A stretch of DNA of 25,265 nucleotides from Coxiellaceae bacterium (GTDB taxonomy: Bacteria; Pseudomonadota; Gammaproteobacteria; Coxiellales; Coxiellaceae). The DNA lies in assembly GCA_014238445.1 (NCBI GenBank), contig JABABC010000159.1:1-25265 (forward strand). The letters are read 5' to 3'. Numbering within the stretch: the stretch's first letter is position 1; every line of letters begins with the position of its first letter. A program made the translations under genes and the position numbers. Shown here piece after piece: positions 14,630 to 23,173 of this stretch. Below the pieces are notes generated by a model that saw only the letters and a list, made by a program, of their open reading frames with translations, was not told where the DNA came from and did not search any database.

Positions 14630-16552
14630 ATGCCCGTGATAACTTTGAGTGATGGATCCACTAAGCCGTTTGATGCTCCTGTTTCTGTGTATGCTGTTGC
14701 GCAATCCATTAGTCCTGGGTTGGCTAAAGCCGCATTGGCAGCGCTTGTCGATGATCGGCTCGTTGATATTTCTCACGAGATCACTCAGGATGCAACGCTA
14801 ACCATTTTGACCGCTAAGGATGGGCTTGCTTTAGAGGTTATTCGTCATTCAACAGCGCATTTATTAGCACAAGCGGTCAAGCAACTTCACCCTGAAGCTC
14901 AGGTCACCATTGGTCCTGTGATTGAAGATGGTTTTTATTATGATTTTGCATACGAGCGCGCGTTTACTCCGGAGGATTTGTTAGCGATTGAAAAGCGGAT
15001 GAAAGAGCTGGTGAAGCAGGCCTTGCCTGTATCACAGCGTGTGATGACGCGTAATGAAGCGATCGCTTTATTTGACAGTCAGGGTGAGCATTATAAAGTC
15101 GACATTATTAAAGATATTGCTGAAAGTGAGGTGCTGACAGCGTACGAGCAAGGTGAGTTTATTGATTTGTGTCGAGGCCCCCATGTGCCCTCAACGGCCT
15201 TCCTTAAAGCCTTTAAGTTAACCAAAGTTGCTGGCGCTTATTGGCGCGGTAATAGTGATAATGCAATGTTGCAACGAATTTATGGTACAGCGTGGGCTGA
15301 TAAGGCTGCCTTAAAAGATTACCTTTATCGTATCGCTGAAGCAGAAAAACGCGATCACCGACAGTTAGCTAAGAAGATGGACCTTTATCATATGCAGGAA
15401 GAAGCTCCGGGTATGGTATTTTGGCATCCTAACGGTTGGACCATTTTTACGGCCATTCAGCAGTACATTCGCGGTAAGTTATTAAAGTATGAGTATCAGG
15501 AAATTAATACACCTATGATGGCAGATATGTCCTTATGGGAGCGCTCTGGGCACGCTGAAAAGTTTGGTGATGAAATGTTTAGTGTGGCCCAAGATGGTCG
15601 TTGTTACGCCATAAAGCCGATGAATTGCCCTGGCCACGTGCAAGTCTTTAAGCAGGGGATTCATAGTTATCGTGATCTTCCTTTGCGTTTGGCCGAATTT
15701 GGTTCATGTCACCGAAATGAGCCGTCTGGCTCATTGCATGGTTTGATGCGTGTTAGAGGGTTAACGCAGGATGATGCACATGTATTTTGTACCCATGAGC
15801 AGATTGGTTCTGAGGTGGGTGCGCTGTTAGCAATGGTCTATGAGTTTTATAAGGACTTTGGTTTCGAAGATGTCGAGGTGAAGTTATCTACACGCCCTGA
15901 AAAACGGATTGGCTCTGATGAGATTTGGGATCAAGCAGAAAAAGCTTTGGCGAACGCGTTAGATGAACGAGGTGTTACTTGGGAAGAGCAGCCTGGCGAG
16001 GGTGCTTTCTATGGCCCTAAGATTGAGTTTACTTTGTACGACTGCTTGCGGCGTGCTTGGCAGTGTGGGACTGTTCAGTTAGATTTTTCTATGCCGGAGC
16101 GTTTAGGGGCTACCTATATTGATGCGGCGGGTGAAAAGCAGACCCCCGTGATGTTGCATCGAGCAATCATTGGTTCATTTGAACGGTTCATTGGTGTCTT
16201 ATTGGAGCATTATGAAGGTAAATTGCCCGTTTGGTTGGCGCCTAGGCAGGTAGTAGTGATGACAATAACTGATTCTCAGCATGATTTTGCGACTGATGTG
16301 GTTAAAAAATTGAAAAAAAGTGGCTTTCGAGTGCAATCGGACTTGAGAAATGAGAAGATCGGCTATAAAATCCGCGAACATACCATTTCTCGTGTACCCT
16401 ATATGGTTATTTTGGGTGACCAGGAATTATCTGATCAAAGATTGACCATTCGAACGTTGGATACTAAGACAATGTTAACTATGACAGTGCCTGAGTTTGT
16501 CGATAGGCTGTGTCAAGATGTGCAATTAAAGAGGAGAGCGCTATCAGAGTAA
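14630..16552 (+). CDS. thrS: Threonine--tRNA ligase
   Basis: This class II synthetase of 640 residues charges tRNA-Thr. The N-terminal TGS domain (1-62) begins MPVITLSDGS. The editing domain has the HSTAH motif with H73 and H77 at the same numbers as in E. coli ThrRS. The catalytic core contains KPMNCPGHV with a zinc-ligand Cys, HRNEPSGSLHGL (motif 2 region) and LHRAIIGSFERF (motif 3), followed by the anticodon-binding domain. I chose ATG 14630 because it matches the family N terminus and AAGGTGG lies at a suitable distance; ATG 14621 is almost on top of that site. Upstream frame extension to 14552 runs through the tRNA and is not real. The 3' end contains the infC start. Confidence 0.97.
   Translation: MPVITLSDGSTKPFDAPVSVYAVAQSISPGLAKAALAALVDDRLVDISHEITQDATLTILTAKDGLALEVIRHSTAHLLAQAVKQLHPEAQVTIGPVIEDGFYYDFAYERAFTPEDLLAIEKRMKELVKQALPVSQRVMTRNEAIALFDSQGEHYKVDIIKDIAESEVLTAYEQGEFIDLCRGPHVPSTAFLKAFKLTKVAGAYWRGNSDNAMLQRIYGTAWADKAALKDYLYRIAEAEKRDHRQLAKKMDLYHMQEEAPGMVFWHPNGWTIFTAIQQYIRGKLLKYEYQEINTPMMADMSLWERSGHAEKFGDEMFSVAQDGRCYAIKPMNCPGHVQVFKQGIHSYRDLPLRLAEFGSCHRNEPSGSLHGLMRVRGLTQDDAHVFCTHEQIGSEVGALLAMVYEFYKDFGFEDVEVKLSTRPEKRIGSDEIWDQAEKALANALDERGVTWEEQPGEGAFYGPKIEFTLYDCLRRAWQCGTVQLDFSMPERLGATYIDAAGEKQTPVMLHRAIIGSFERFIGVLLEHYEGKLPVWLAPRQVVVMTITDSQHDFATDVVKKLKKSGFRVQSDLRNEKIGYKIREHTISRVPYMVILGDQELSDQRLTIRTLDTKTMLTMTVPEFVDRLCQDVQLKRRALSE
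16531..16545 (+). promoter_or_regulatory. infC ribosome-binding site with AUC start codon
   Basis: GAGGAG (16531-16536) is followed six bases later by ATC (16543-16545), in frame with infC and aligned with the usual IF3 N terminus. No ATG exists nearby in frame; the GTG at 16510 has no ribosome site. Non-canonical infC starts (AUU in E. coli) allow IF3 to repress its own synthesis. Confidence 0.8.
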
Positions 16553-17058
16553 AGGCAGCCCGTGTCAATGGGCAAATCCAGGCATCTAAGGTCCGTTTGA
16601 TTGACGATCAGGGTGAGCAAGTTGGTATTGTGAATCTAGACCAGGCACTTGTGAAGTCCCAAGCAGTGGGTTTGGATTTGGTGGAGATTTCTCCAAACGT
16701 TGATCCTCCGGTATGCCGGATTATGGATTACGGTAAGTTTGTGTTTGATAAGAAGAAACGCATGACAGCCGGTAAGAAAAAGCAGCGTCAAACACAACTG
16801 AAGGAGATCAAGTTCCGACCGACAACGGATATTGGTGATTATACCGTTAAGTTGCGTAAGATTGTCGCCTTCCTTGAGCGTGGCGATAAGGTGAAAGTGA
16901 GTTTGCGATTTAGAGGTCGTGAAATTCAACATAAAGAATTGGGTATGGATTTATTGAATCGCATTAAAGGTGATTTGCCGGAAGATGCGGTTGTAGAACA
17001 AGCTCCTAAACTAGAAGGGCGCCAGATGAGTATGGTGGTTGTTTTAGTGAAGAAGTGA
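16543..17058 (+). CDS. infC: Translation initiation factor IF-3
   Basis: IF3 binds the 30S subunit, prevents premature 50S joining and checks start codon-initiator pairing. From the AUC start the protein has 171 residues (initiator plus RVKAARVNG...). The N-terminal domain carries KVRLIDDQGEQVGIV and the linker YGKFVFDKKK; the C-terminal domain carries KEIKFRPTTDIGDY and VSLRFRGREI. The start lies 10 bases inside the end of thrS, preceded by GAGGAG. The gene belongs to the thrS-infC-rpmI-rplT cluster; a 130-base gap follows before rpmI. Confidence 0.96.
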   Translation: MRVKAARVNGQIQASKVRLIDDQGEQVGIVNLDQALVKSQAVGLDLVEISPNVDPPVCRIMDYGKFVFDKKKRMTAGKKKQRQTQLKEIKFRPTTDIGDYTVKLRKIVAFLERGDKVKVSLRFRGREIQHKELGMDLLNRIKGDLPEDAVVEQAPKLEGRQMSMVVVLVKK

Positions 17059-17188
17059 GTGTAGATAGATCTCGTACGGTATCATGATCCGTGCAGGTCT
17101 TTGGGTAGGTTAAGTGATTCACGTTGACGATTATGATCGTAGATGGGATTTAATCTAGTAAAATCATGTAGATGAAATAGGTGATCGA
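17059..17188 (+). other. Leader between infC and rpmI, possible L20 control region
   Basis: This 130-base gap precedes rpmI-rplT. In E. coli ribosomal protein L20 represses this pair by binding structured RNA upstream of rpmI. Here partial inverted repeats occur (for example CGTACGG near 17075 and CCGTGCAGG near 17090), and TTGACG (17124-17129) could be a -35, but the best -10 is at non-ideal spacing. I cannot identify a defined pseudoknot by eye. Confidence 0.3.
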
Positions 17189-17386
17189 ATGTCAAAATTA
17201 AAAACTAATCGTGGTGCAGCCAAACGATTTAAGCGTACTGGTACGGGAGCATTAAAGCGTCGTCGTGCCAATAGAAATCATATTCTTACCAAAAAAGAAA
17301 CACAGACTAAACGTCAACGTCGCGCAGCAGCACATGTTCATAAAAGCAATTTGCCAGCGATGAACGCGATGTTAGCGGGTCAATAA
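17189..17386 (+). CDS. rpmI: 50S ribosomal protein L35
   Basis: The 65-residue basic protein has the L35 pattern KLKTNRGAAKRFKRTGTG near the N terminus and HILTKKETQTKRQRR in the middle. L35 is a small structural protein of the 50S subunit. AGGTGAT precedes the ATG. The rplT gene follows after 26 bases, as usual in this operon. Confidence 0.97.
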   Translation: MSKLKTNRGAAKRFKRTGTGALKRRRANRNHILTKKETQTKRQRRAAAHVHKSNLPAMNAMLAGQ

Positions 17387-17412
17387 TCGATCGATAAAAG
17401 AGGAATGTCATC

Positions 17413-17772
17413 ATGCCAAGAGTAAAACGTGGGGTTACAGCAAGAGCCCGTCATAAAAAAGTACTGAAAAAAGCGAAGGGGTATTACGGTGCTCGTAGTC
17501 GTGTGTATCGCGTAGCTAAACAAGCCGTCATTAAAGCGGGTCAGTATGCTTATCGTGATCGTCGTCAACGTAAACGCCAGTTCCGTGCATTGTGGATTGT
17601 TCGTATTAATGCTGCTGCACGTGATTGTGGTTTGTCTTATAGCCGTTTCATGAATGGTTTGCAGCACGCTGGTGTTGAGTTGGATCGTAAGATTTTAGCT
17701 GAAATGGCAGTGAATGATCGCTTGGCTTTCGGTAAATTAGCAGAGCAAGCTAAGGAAGCGTTAGCCTCTTAG
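17413..17772 (+). CDS. rplT: 50S ribosomal protein L20
   Basis: The 119-residue protein starts PRVKRGVTARARHKK and contains YYGARSRVYRVAKQAV and RDRRQRKRQFR, the long basic N-terminal extension of L20, followed by the globular RNA-binding domain (about 60-119). L20 is needed early in 50S assembly and represses rpmI-rplT translation in E. coli. AGAGGA lies eight bases upstream of the ATG. Its position after rpmI and before pheS is the conserved order. Confidence 0.98.
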   Translation: MPRVKRGVTARARHKKVLKKAKGYYGARSRVYRVAKQAVIKAGQYAYRDRRQRKRQFRALWIVRINAAARDCGLSYSRFMNGLQHAGVELDRKILAEMAVNDRLAFGKLAEQAKEALAS

Positions 17773-17812
17773 ATGCAATCATCTTGGCGATATTCGCTAT
17801 ATGGAACGACGA

Positions 17813-18832
17813 ATGGATGACAAGATTAGAGGGTTGCTTGAGCAAGCGAAGCAAGATGTTGCAGCGACACAGGATCTAGATCAGCTCGCTGCAGTTAAAT
17901 TGTCTTACATGGGTAAAAAGCAAGGTGAGCTGACAGCTCTGTTGAAGCAGGTGAGTCAGTTAGATCCTGCTGAACGCCCTATCATGGGTAAAGCCGTTAA
18001 TGTTGCTAAAGTGACATTGAATGAGTTATTTGCAAGCCATGAATCTGTATTGAAGGCCCGTGCGTTGACGGAAAAGTTATGCCATGAAACCATTGACGTC
18101 ACTTTGCCGGGTCGTGGCATTGGGCATGGGAGTTTGCACCCGGTTTCACAGGTGGCATCACATGCTACACGCATTCTTACCTCGATGGGTTTCTCTGTTG
18201 AAGAAGGCCCTGAGATTGAGGATGAGTTTCATAATTTCGAAGCGTTGAACATTGCAGAACATCATCCAGCGCGTGACATGCATGACACATTTTACTTTCC
18301 AAACCGATTATTATTGCGTACGCATACGTCTTCCGTGCAAATAAGGGCTATGGAACAACAGTCACCACCATTACGCATTATCACTCCGGGTCGCGTCTAT
18401 CGTGCTGACTCAGACCATACGCATACTCCGATGTTTCATCAGTTAGAAGGATTAGTGGTTGATGAAAGCTGCACTTTTGCTGACTTAAAAGCGATGGTTC
18501 AAGGCTTTCTTAATGCCTTGTTTGGTCGTGAGTTAACCTTGCGTTTTCGTCCCTCTTATTTTCCGTTTACGGAGCCTTCGGCTGAAGTCGATATTCACTA
18601 TCCGGTCATCGATCGCCAAACAGGTGAACCAACGGGTAAGATGGATTGGATGGAAGTCTTAGGGTGTGGGATGGTACACCCCAATGTGTTGGATAACGTC
18701 AATATTGATGCTGAGCGGTATACGGGTTATGCCTTTGGTATTGGGCTTGATCGTTTGGCGATGTTACGTTACGGCATTGCTGATTTACGGACGTTATTCA
18801 GTAATGACTTACGGTTTCTTTCACAGTTTTAG
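17813..18832 (+). CDS. pheS: Phenylalanine--tRNA ligase alpha subunit
   Basis: PheS is the catalytic alpha subunit of the alpha2beta2 enzyme that charges tRNA-Phe. The N-terminal coiled coil (1-85) precedes the class II core with DTFYFP, THTPMFHQLEG (motif 2 area), FRPSYFPFTEPS and GIGLDRLAMLRYG (motif 3). I chose ATG 17813, giving 339 residues and an N terminus like that of E. coli PheS; ATG 17801, four codons upstream, is possible, and both ribosome sites are weak. A segment around IDRQTGEPTGKMDW is several residues longer than in E. coli. The pheT gene follows after 32 bases. Confidence 0.96.
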   Translation: MDDKIRGLLEQAKQDVAATQDLDQLAAVKLSYMGKKQGELTALLKQVSQLDPAERPIMGKAVNVAKVTLNELFASHESVLKARALTEKLCHETIDVTLPGRGIGHGSLHPVSQVASHATRILTSMGFSVEEGPEIEDEFHNFEALNIAEHHPARDMHDTFYFPNRLLLRTHTSSVQIRAMEQQSPPLRIITPGRVYRADSDHTHTPMFHQLEGLVVDESCTFADLKAMVQGFLNALFGRELTLRFRPSYFPFTEPSAEVDIHYPVIDRQTGEPTGKMDWMEVLGCGMVHPNVLDNVNIDAERYTGYAFGIGLDRLAMLRYGIADLRTLFSNDLRFLSQF

Positions 18833-18864
18833 TGTCGTTTTCAATTCAGTGATAGGGGATAAGT

Positions 18865-21240
18865 ATGCGAGTTAGCAAGCAATGGTTGCAAGATTGGGTT
18901 TCCTTAGAGACGTCATCGGAGTCCATTGCTACGTCGTTAACAATGGCTGGGCTCGAAGTGGATGCCATTGAAGCGGTTGCATCTGACTTTACGGGGGTTG
19001 TGGTGGGCCATGTTGTGTCTTGTGAGCAACATCCTAATGCCGACCGGTTGCGTTGTTGTCGAGTCGATGTGGGAACAGAGGTGGTTGATATTGTTTGTGG
19101 TGGGAGTAACGTCAGGTCCAATCAAAAGGTGCCTGTTGCGCAAGTGGGAGCTCGGCTTGCTCCAGACTTTAACATCAAACGCACAAAACTACGCGGCGAA
19201 CCTTCTTGCGGAATGATTTGTTCCTCGCAAGAGCTAGGTTTAGGTGATGATGGCTCAGGTGGTATCATGGAGTTGTCTGCTGATGCACCTGTTGGTCAAT
19301 GTATTCGTGATTATTTGCAGTTGGATGATACCGTATTTGATGTGGACTTAACGCCTAATCGTGGTGATTGTTTGTCGATGAAGGGTGTTGCTCGAGAAGT
19401 GGCTATTTTTGAGCGCAAAGATTGTCAGTTTCCCTCGATCACTCGGGCTTCGGTCACCTCAGAGGCTGCTTTGTCAGTTGTTATTAAAGAAGGAAAAGCG
19501 TGCCCCCGTTATGTTGGACGTGTTATCAAGCATATTTCACAAGGTCAAACTCCCTTATGTATGCGTGAACGTTTAAGGCGTTGTGGTCTGCGTTTAATTC
19601 ACCCTGTCGTTGATATTTTAAATTATGTCATGTTGGAGTTGGGGCAGCCGATGCATGCCTTTGACCTTTCTGCGCTGCAAGGCGATGTGTGTGTGCGTTA
19701 TGCAAATCCTAGTGAGTCGATTCAATTGTTGGATGAACAGACGATTCAGTTATCCTCAGATGATTTAGTGATAGCGGATGATAAGCAAGCGTTAGCGTTG
19801 GCAGGTGTGATGGGTGGTCGCGCTTCATCGGTTAATGATACAACTACCGATATTTTTCTAGAAAGTGCCTATTTTGAACCTATTGGTATTACTAAAACGG
19901 CGCGCCGTTTTGGGTTGCAGACCGATGCTTCTTACCGTTATGCGCGTCATGTTGATGTGGCCTTGCAAGAAGAGGCCATTGAGCGCGCTACTGGTTTAAT
20001 TCTTGATATTTTGGGTGGTCAAGTTGGACCTTTAACCGTACAAGATCAGCCCCTGCATTTACCCTCTTCTGAGCCTATTCGGTTACGGTTTACCCGGATT
20101 GAACGCGTGTTGGGTGTGATTATAGAACAAGACACGATTACGGATTATTTAGTGGCATTGGGTATGGGTGTGACGAACGTTGAGGGTGGTTGGGATGTGG
20201 TGGCACCTACTTTTCGATCCGATATTCACTTAGAAATCGACTTGATTGAAGAGGTGGCTCGATTATTTCGTTTCGACCAGATTCCACTGCATGCTCAGGC
20301 TGTTTCAATGGACTTCCCAACAGCACCACAGACTGAGGTGCCGGCATCTCGAATTAAACAGTTTTTAGTGGATCAGGGCTACCATGAGACCATTCATTAC
20401 AGTTTTATCGATCACGATCTGGCTTGTCATTTTGCAAATGCCAAGGACTTGATGGTACTGGAAAACCCTTTATCTAAAGATATGGGTACGATGAGACCTT
20501 CTTTATGGCCTGGGTTGCTGATGACGTTGCGTTATAATCAGCACCGTCAATGTCACCGTCAGGCGCTCTTTGAAGTAGGGTGTTGTTTTTATCAGTCACA
20601 AGGGGAGTTGATTCAGCAGAATCACTTGGCTTTATTATTGACAGGTCCGCGATCTCCTGAGCAATGGAGTGAGCCTCAGCGTTTGGTGGATTTTTATGAC
20701 CTGAAGGGTCAGGTTGAGGCTCTATTGGGTGTGACGGGAGCTCAAGGAGATTGGCAGTGGAAAGTTGCTGAATTAGAAACACTGCACCCTGGTCAATCGG
20801 CTGCTTTGTATCGGGGTGATGATCAGGTGGGTTGGTTGGGTGCTCTCCATCCGTCATTAGCTCAAACCTTAGATATTGATGTGCCAGCTTTCTTATTTGA
20901 AGCTAATATGGAGTTTTTACAATCCTCAGCCGTGGTCTCTACGCGTGCGATTTCTAAGTTTCCCTCAGTTAGGCGTGACTTGTCGTTTATTTTTGACCAA
21001 AAAGTAGCTTCTAGTGACGTTATTCAGGTCATTAAACAACATGGTGGCTCTCACCTTGATGTAGCCCACATTTTTGATGTTTATCAGGGGGAAGAATGTG
21101 GAATTGGTAAAAAAAGTATCGCTATAGGCTTGACCTTCCAAGCAGCATCACGCACTCTTGTAGATGAAGAGATCAATCAAGTGATTGATATCATTATAAA
21201 AGCTTTGCAGCATACATTGAATGCAACGTTGAGGGTTTAG
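18865..21240 (+). CDS. pheT: Phenylalanine--tRNA ligase beta subunit
   Basis: The 791-residue beta subunit partners PheS. Domains in order: an N-terminal region, an EMAP/OB tRNA-binding domain (about 40-150, HPNADRLRCCRVDVG), the B3/B4 editing module (about 210-390, including ALAGVMGGRAS), the B5 domain (about 400-470), the catalytic-like core (LENPLSKDMGTMRPSL) and the C-terminal ferredoxin-fold anticodon-binding domain (about 697-791, KFPSVRRDLSFIF). Length and order are normal. AGGGGAT lies just upstream of the ATG. ihfA begins two bases after the stop. Confidence 0.97.
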   Translation: MRVSKQWLQDWVSLETSSESIATSLTMAGLEVDAIEAVASDFTGVVVGHVVSCEQHPNADRLRCCRVDVGTEVVDIVCGGSNVRSNQKVPVAQVGARLAPDFNIKRTKLRGEPSCGMICSSQELGLGDDGSGGIMELSADAPVGQCIRDYLQLDDTVFDVDLTPNRGDCLSMKGVAREVAIFERKDCQFPSITRASVTSEAALSVVIKEGKACPRYVGRVIKHISQGQTPLCMRERLRRCGLRLIHPVVDILNYVMLELGQPMHAFDLSALQGDVCVRYANPSESIQLLDEQTIQLSSDDLVIADDKQALALAGVMGGRASSVNDTTTDIFLESAYFEPIGITKTARRFGLQTDASYRYARHVDVALQEEAIERATGLILDILGGQVGPLTVQDQPLHLPSSEPIRLRFTRIERVLGVIIEQDTITDYLVALGMGVTNVEGGWDVVAPTFRSDIHLEIDLIEEVARLFRFDQIPLHAQAVSMDFPTAPQTEVPASRIKQFLVDQGYHETIHYSFIDHDLACHFANAKDLMVLENPLSKDMGTMRPSLWPGLLMTLRYNQHRQCHRQALFEVGCCFYQSQGELIQQNHLALLLTGPRSPEQWSEPQRLVDFYDLKGQVEALLGVTGAQGDWQWKVAELETLHPGQSAALYRGDDQVGWLGALHPSLAQTLDIDVPAFLFEANMEFLQSSAVVSTRAISKFPSVRRDLSFIFDQKVASSDVIQVIKQHGGSHLDVAHIFDVYQGEECGIGKKSIAIGLTFQAASRTLVDEEINQVIDIIIKALQHTLNATLRV

Positions 21241-21242
21241 GT

Positions 21243-21563
21243 ATGGGAGCACTAACGAAAGCCAATTTAGCAGAGTACTTGTTCAATACCCTAGGTTTGA
21301 ATAAGCGTGAAGCCAAAGAGTTGGTTGAATTGTTTTTTGAGGAAATACGCGCTTGCCTGGAAAATGGTGAAACCGTTAAGTTGTCAGGCTTTGGTAACTT
21401 TAATTTGCGGGATAAGAGTGAAAGACCGGGGCGTAATCCTAAAACAGGGGAGGAAATCCCCATTAAAGCACGACGTGTTGTGACGTTTCGTGCGGGTCAT
21501 AAGTTAAAATCACGAGTGGAGGCATATCGCGATGATCAAGGGAAAACCACGGAAGAAGTTTAA
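21243..21563 (+). CDS. ihfA: Integration host factor alpha subunit
   Basis: IHF is a heterodimeric DNA-bending protein that shapes the nucleoid and promoters. The 106-residue alpha subunit shows LTKANLAEYLF at the N terminus, ELVELFFEEIR, KLSGFGNFNLRDK and the DNA-intercalating arm RPGRNPKTGEEIP, followed by RRVVTFRAGHKLK. These features separate it from HU and from IHF beta. The C-terminal tail is a little longer and less conserved than in E. coli; its last 32 bases overlap the MerR-type gene. It lies directly behind pheT, the standard position. Confidence 0.97.
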   Translation: MGALTKANLAEYLFNTLGLNKREAKELVELFFEEIRACLENGETVKLSGFGNFNLRDKSERPGRNPKTGEEIPIKARRVVTFRAGHKLKSRVEAYRDDQGKTTEEV

Positions 21564-21921
21564 TACGGTTGATTTGCCAGCTATTCCTGATAAATTATAT
21601 TTCACTATCGGTGAAGTTGCTCAGATGTGCGCGGTTGAAACACATGTCTTACGGTATTGGGAGCAAGAGTTCCCGGATATCTCGCCTTCAAAGCGTCGAG
21701 GTAATCGTCGCTATTATAAGCCTAAAGATGTTCAGCTGATCAGAAAGGTTCGTGCTTTATTGTATGACCAAGGATTCACGATTGAAGGTGCTCGTCGTCA
21801 ACTTTCTCAAGCTGAAGATGTGACTGTCTCTGGGTCATCCCCCGTATTTCCTGCTAGCCAGCCAATGGGTGAATTGATTCAGGAGTTGGAAGGTATTGTG
21901 ACAGAGCTTGAAGCGGTATAG
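21532..21921 (+). CDS. MerR-family transcription regulator downstream of ihfA
   Basis: The 129-residue protein has a MerR winged helix at about 22-92: YFTIGEVAQMCAVETHVLRYWEQEF, split here by position 22-46, then RRGNRRYYKPKDVQLI and GFTIEGARRQL. The dimer/effector part is short and has no cysteine or drug-binding motif, so the signal is unknown. The ATG at 21532 has GGAGG nine bases upstream, inside ihfA, giving a 32-base overlap and probable translational coupling. Genes of this type follow ihfA in several gammaproteobacteria, including Pseudomonas by my recollection. No terminator stem precedes the T-run just after the stop. Confidence 0.9.
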   Translation: MIKGKPRKKFNTVDLPAIPDKLYFTIGEVAQMCAVETHVLRYWEQEFPDISPSKRRGNRRYYKPKDVQLIRKVRALLYDQGFTIEGARRQLSQAEDVTVSGSSPVFPASQPMGELIQELEGIVTELEAV

Positions 21922-22015
21922 CGTTTTTTTCTTCCCTTGAGTTCCATTGTATTTCCTAAGCGTTAGGTGGTTTCCATTGTTTGGATTTCATGTTAGCCTT
22001 GTCCGCTCTTAATCG

Positions 22016-22093
<78 letters not shown>

Positions 22094-22187
22094 AGTATTG
22101 ATCCTGGTTTTCTTTTATTTAAAATTTTCTTGATTCTTCTTGTCAGAGTGATACATTTTAAAAAACAATCCTGTGGTGGTGGTGATA

Positions 22188-22364
22188 ATGAATCAAAAAT
22201 TACTCGATGTATTAGCATGTCCTTTATGCAAAAGTCATTTATTGTATGATGCGCGTCAGCAGGAGCTGGTGTGTGCTATCGATAAATTAGCTTATCCCAT
22301 ACACAATGGCATCCCTGTGATGTTAGAAGAAAAAGCCCGGAGTTTATCAGAACAGGAGTCATAA
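22188..22364 (+). CDS. YcaR/Trm112-like small zinc-ribbon protein (UPF0434)
   Basis: This 58-residue protein resembles E. coli YcaR: LLDVLACPLCKSHL with a CPLC pair, a later Cys in ELVCAIDKLAYP, and the NGIPVMLEEKAR ending. Members are small Trm112-fold proteins; the archaeal and eukaryotic homologue activates methyltransferases, while the bacterial role is uncertain. Only three Cys are visible, so zinc binding may be incomplete. I chose ATG 22188 (MNQKLL); GGTGAT precedes it closely. The TAA overlaps the first ATG of kdsB, as is common in this gene pair. Confidence 0.9.
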   Translation: MNQKLLDVLACPLCKSHLLYDARQQELVCAIDKLAYPIHNGIPVMLEEKARSLSEQES

Positions 22365-23131
22365 TGATGAGTTTTCATGTGATTATTCCCGCGCGTTTAC
22401 ATTCAACCCGTTTGCCAGGGAAGGTATTAAAAGATTTAGCGGGTAAGCCGATGATTCAATATGTCTATGAGAGTGCTCAGCAATGCGGTGCTGCATCAGT
22501 TACGATAGCGACCGATGATGACACTATCGCAGAAGTCGCCGATGGCTTTGGCGCCTCAGTGTGTATGACAGAGGCATCTCATCAGTCTGGTACAGAGCGT
22601 ATTTGTGAGGCTGTCGATACTTTGGAGTTGAGTTCAGATGATGTGGTGATTGGGCTGCAAGCGGATGAACCGTTGATGCCACCTGCGATGATACAGTTAT
22701 TAGCGGAAGACTTAGTTGAGCACGAGCACCTGAACGTCGCTAGCTTATGTGCGCCCATTCAGTCAACGGAAGACTTATTTAATCCCAACACCGTGAAAGT
22801 TGTTCTGAATCGTCGGCATTATGCGGTGTATTTTAGTCGAGCGCCTATGCCCTGGAATCGAGATGGTGTGACGTCACCTGGTGAAATGACGATCACTAAT
22901 CAGCATTATCGACATATTGGAATGTATGGTTACCGGGTGGCTTTTTTAGATGATTATAAAAAATGGTCAGCATCACCTTTAGAGACCATCGAGCAACTAG
23001 AGCAATTGCGTATTATCTGGAACGGTGGGCGTATCCATATGAAGGTCTATGAACAACCCGTTCCTCCTGGCGTGGATACAGAAGAAGATTTTCAGGCTGT
23101 TTTGGCGATATTGAGTGAGTCTGCTCAGTAA
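22364..23131 (+). CDS. kdsB: 3-deoxy-manno-octulosonate cytidylyltransferase (CMP-Kdo synthetase)
   Basis: KdsB activates Kdo with CTP to CMP-Kdo for inner-core lipopolysaccharide synthesis in the cytosol. The 255-residue sequence has the nucleotide-binding N terminus VIIPARLHSTRLPGKVL, then ATDDDTIAEV, HQSGTERI, GLQADEPLMP (the metal-binding Asp region), HIGMYGYRV and SPLETIEQLEQLR. All core motifs are present. AGGAG lies five bases before ATG 22364, which overlaps the stop of the upstream gene; ATG 22367 is an equal alternative. The convergent repeat-protein gene ends 42 bases downstream. Confidence 0.97.
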   Translation: MMSFHVIIPARLHSTRLPGKVLKDLAGKPMIQYVYESAQQCGAASVTIATDDDTIAEVADGFGASVCMTEASHQSGTERICEAVDTLELSSDDVVIGLQADEPLMPPAMIQLLAEDLVEHEHLNVASLCAPIQSTEDLFNPNTVKVVLNRRHYAVYFSRAPMPWNRDGVTSPGEMTITNQHYRHIGMYGYRVAFLDDYKKWSASPLETIEQLEQLRIIWNGGRIHMKVYEQPVPPGVDTEEDFQAVLAILSESAQ

Positions 23132-23173
23132 TCAAGAGTGTGAGTGTTCAGTGTTCACTATGAGGCGATTGAA

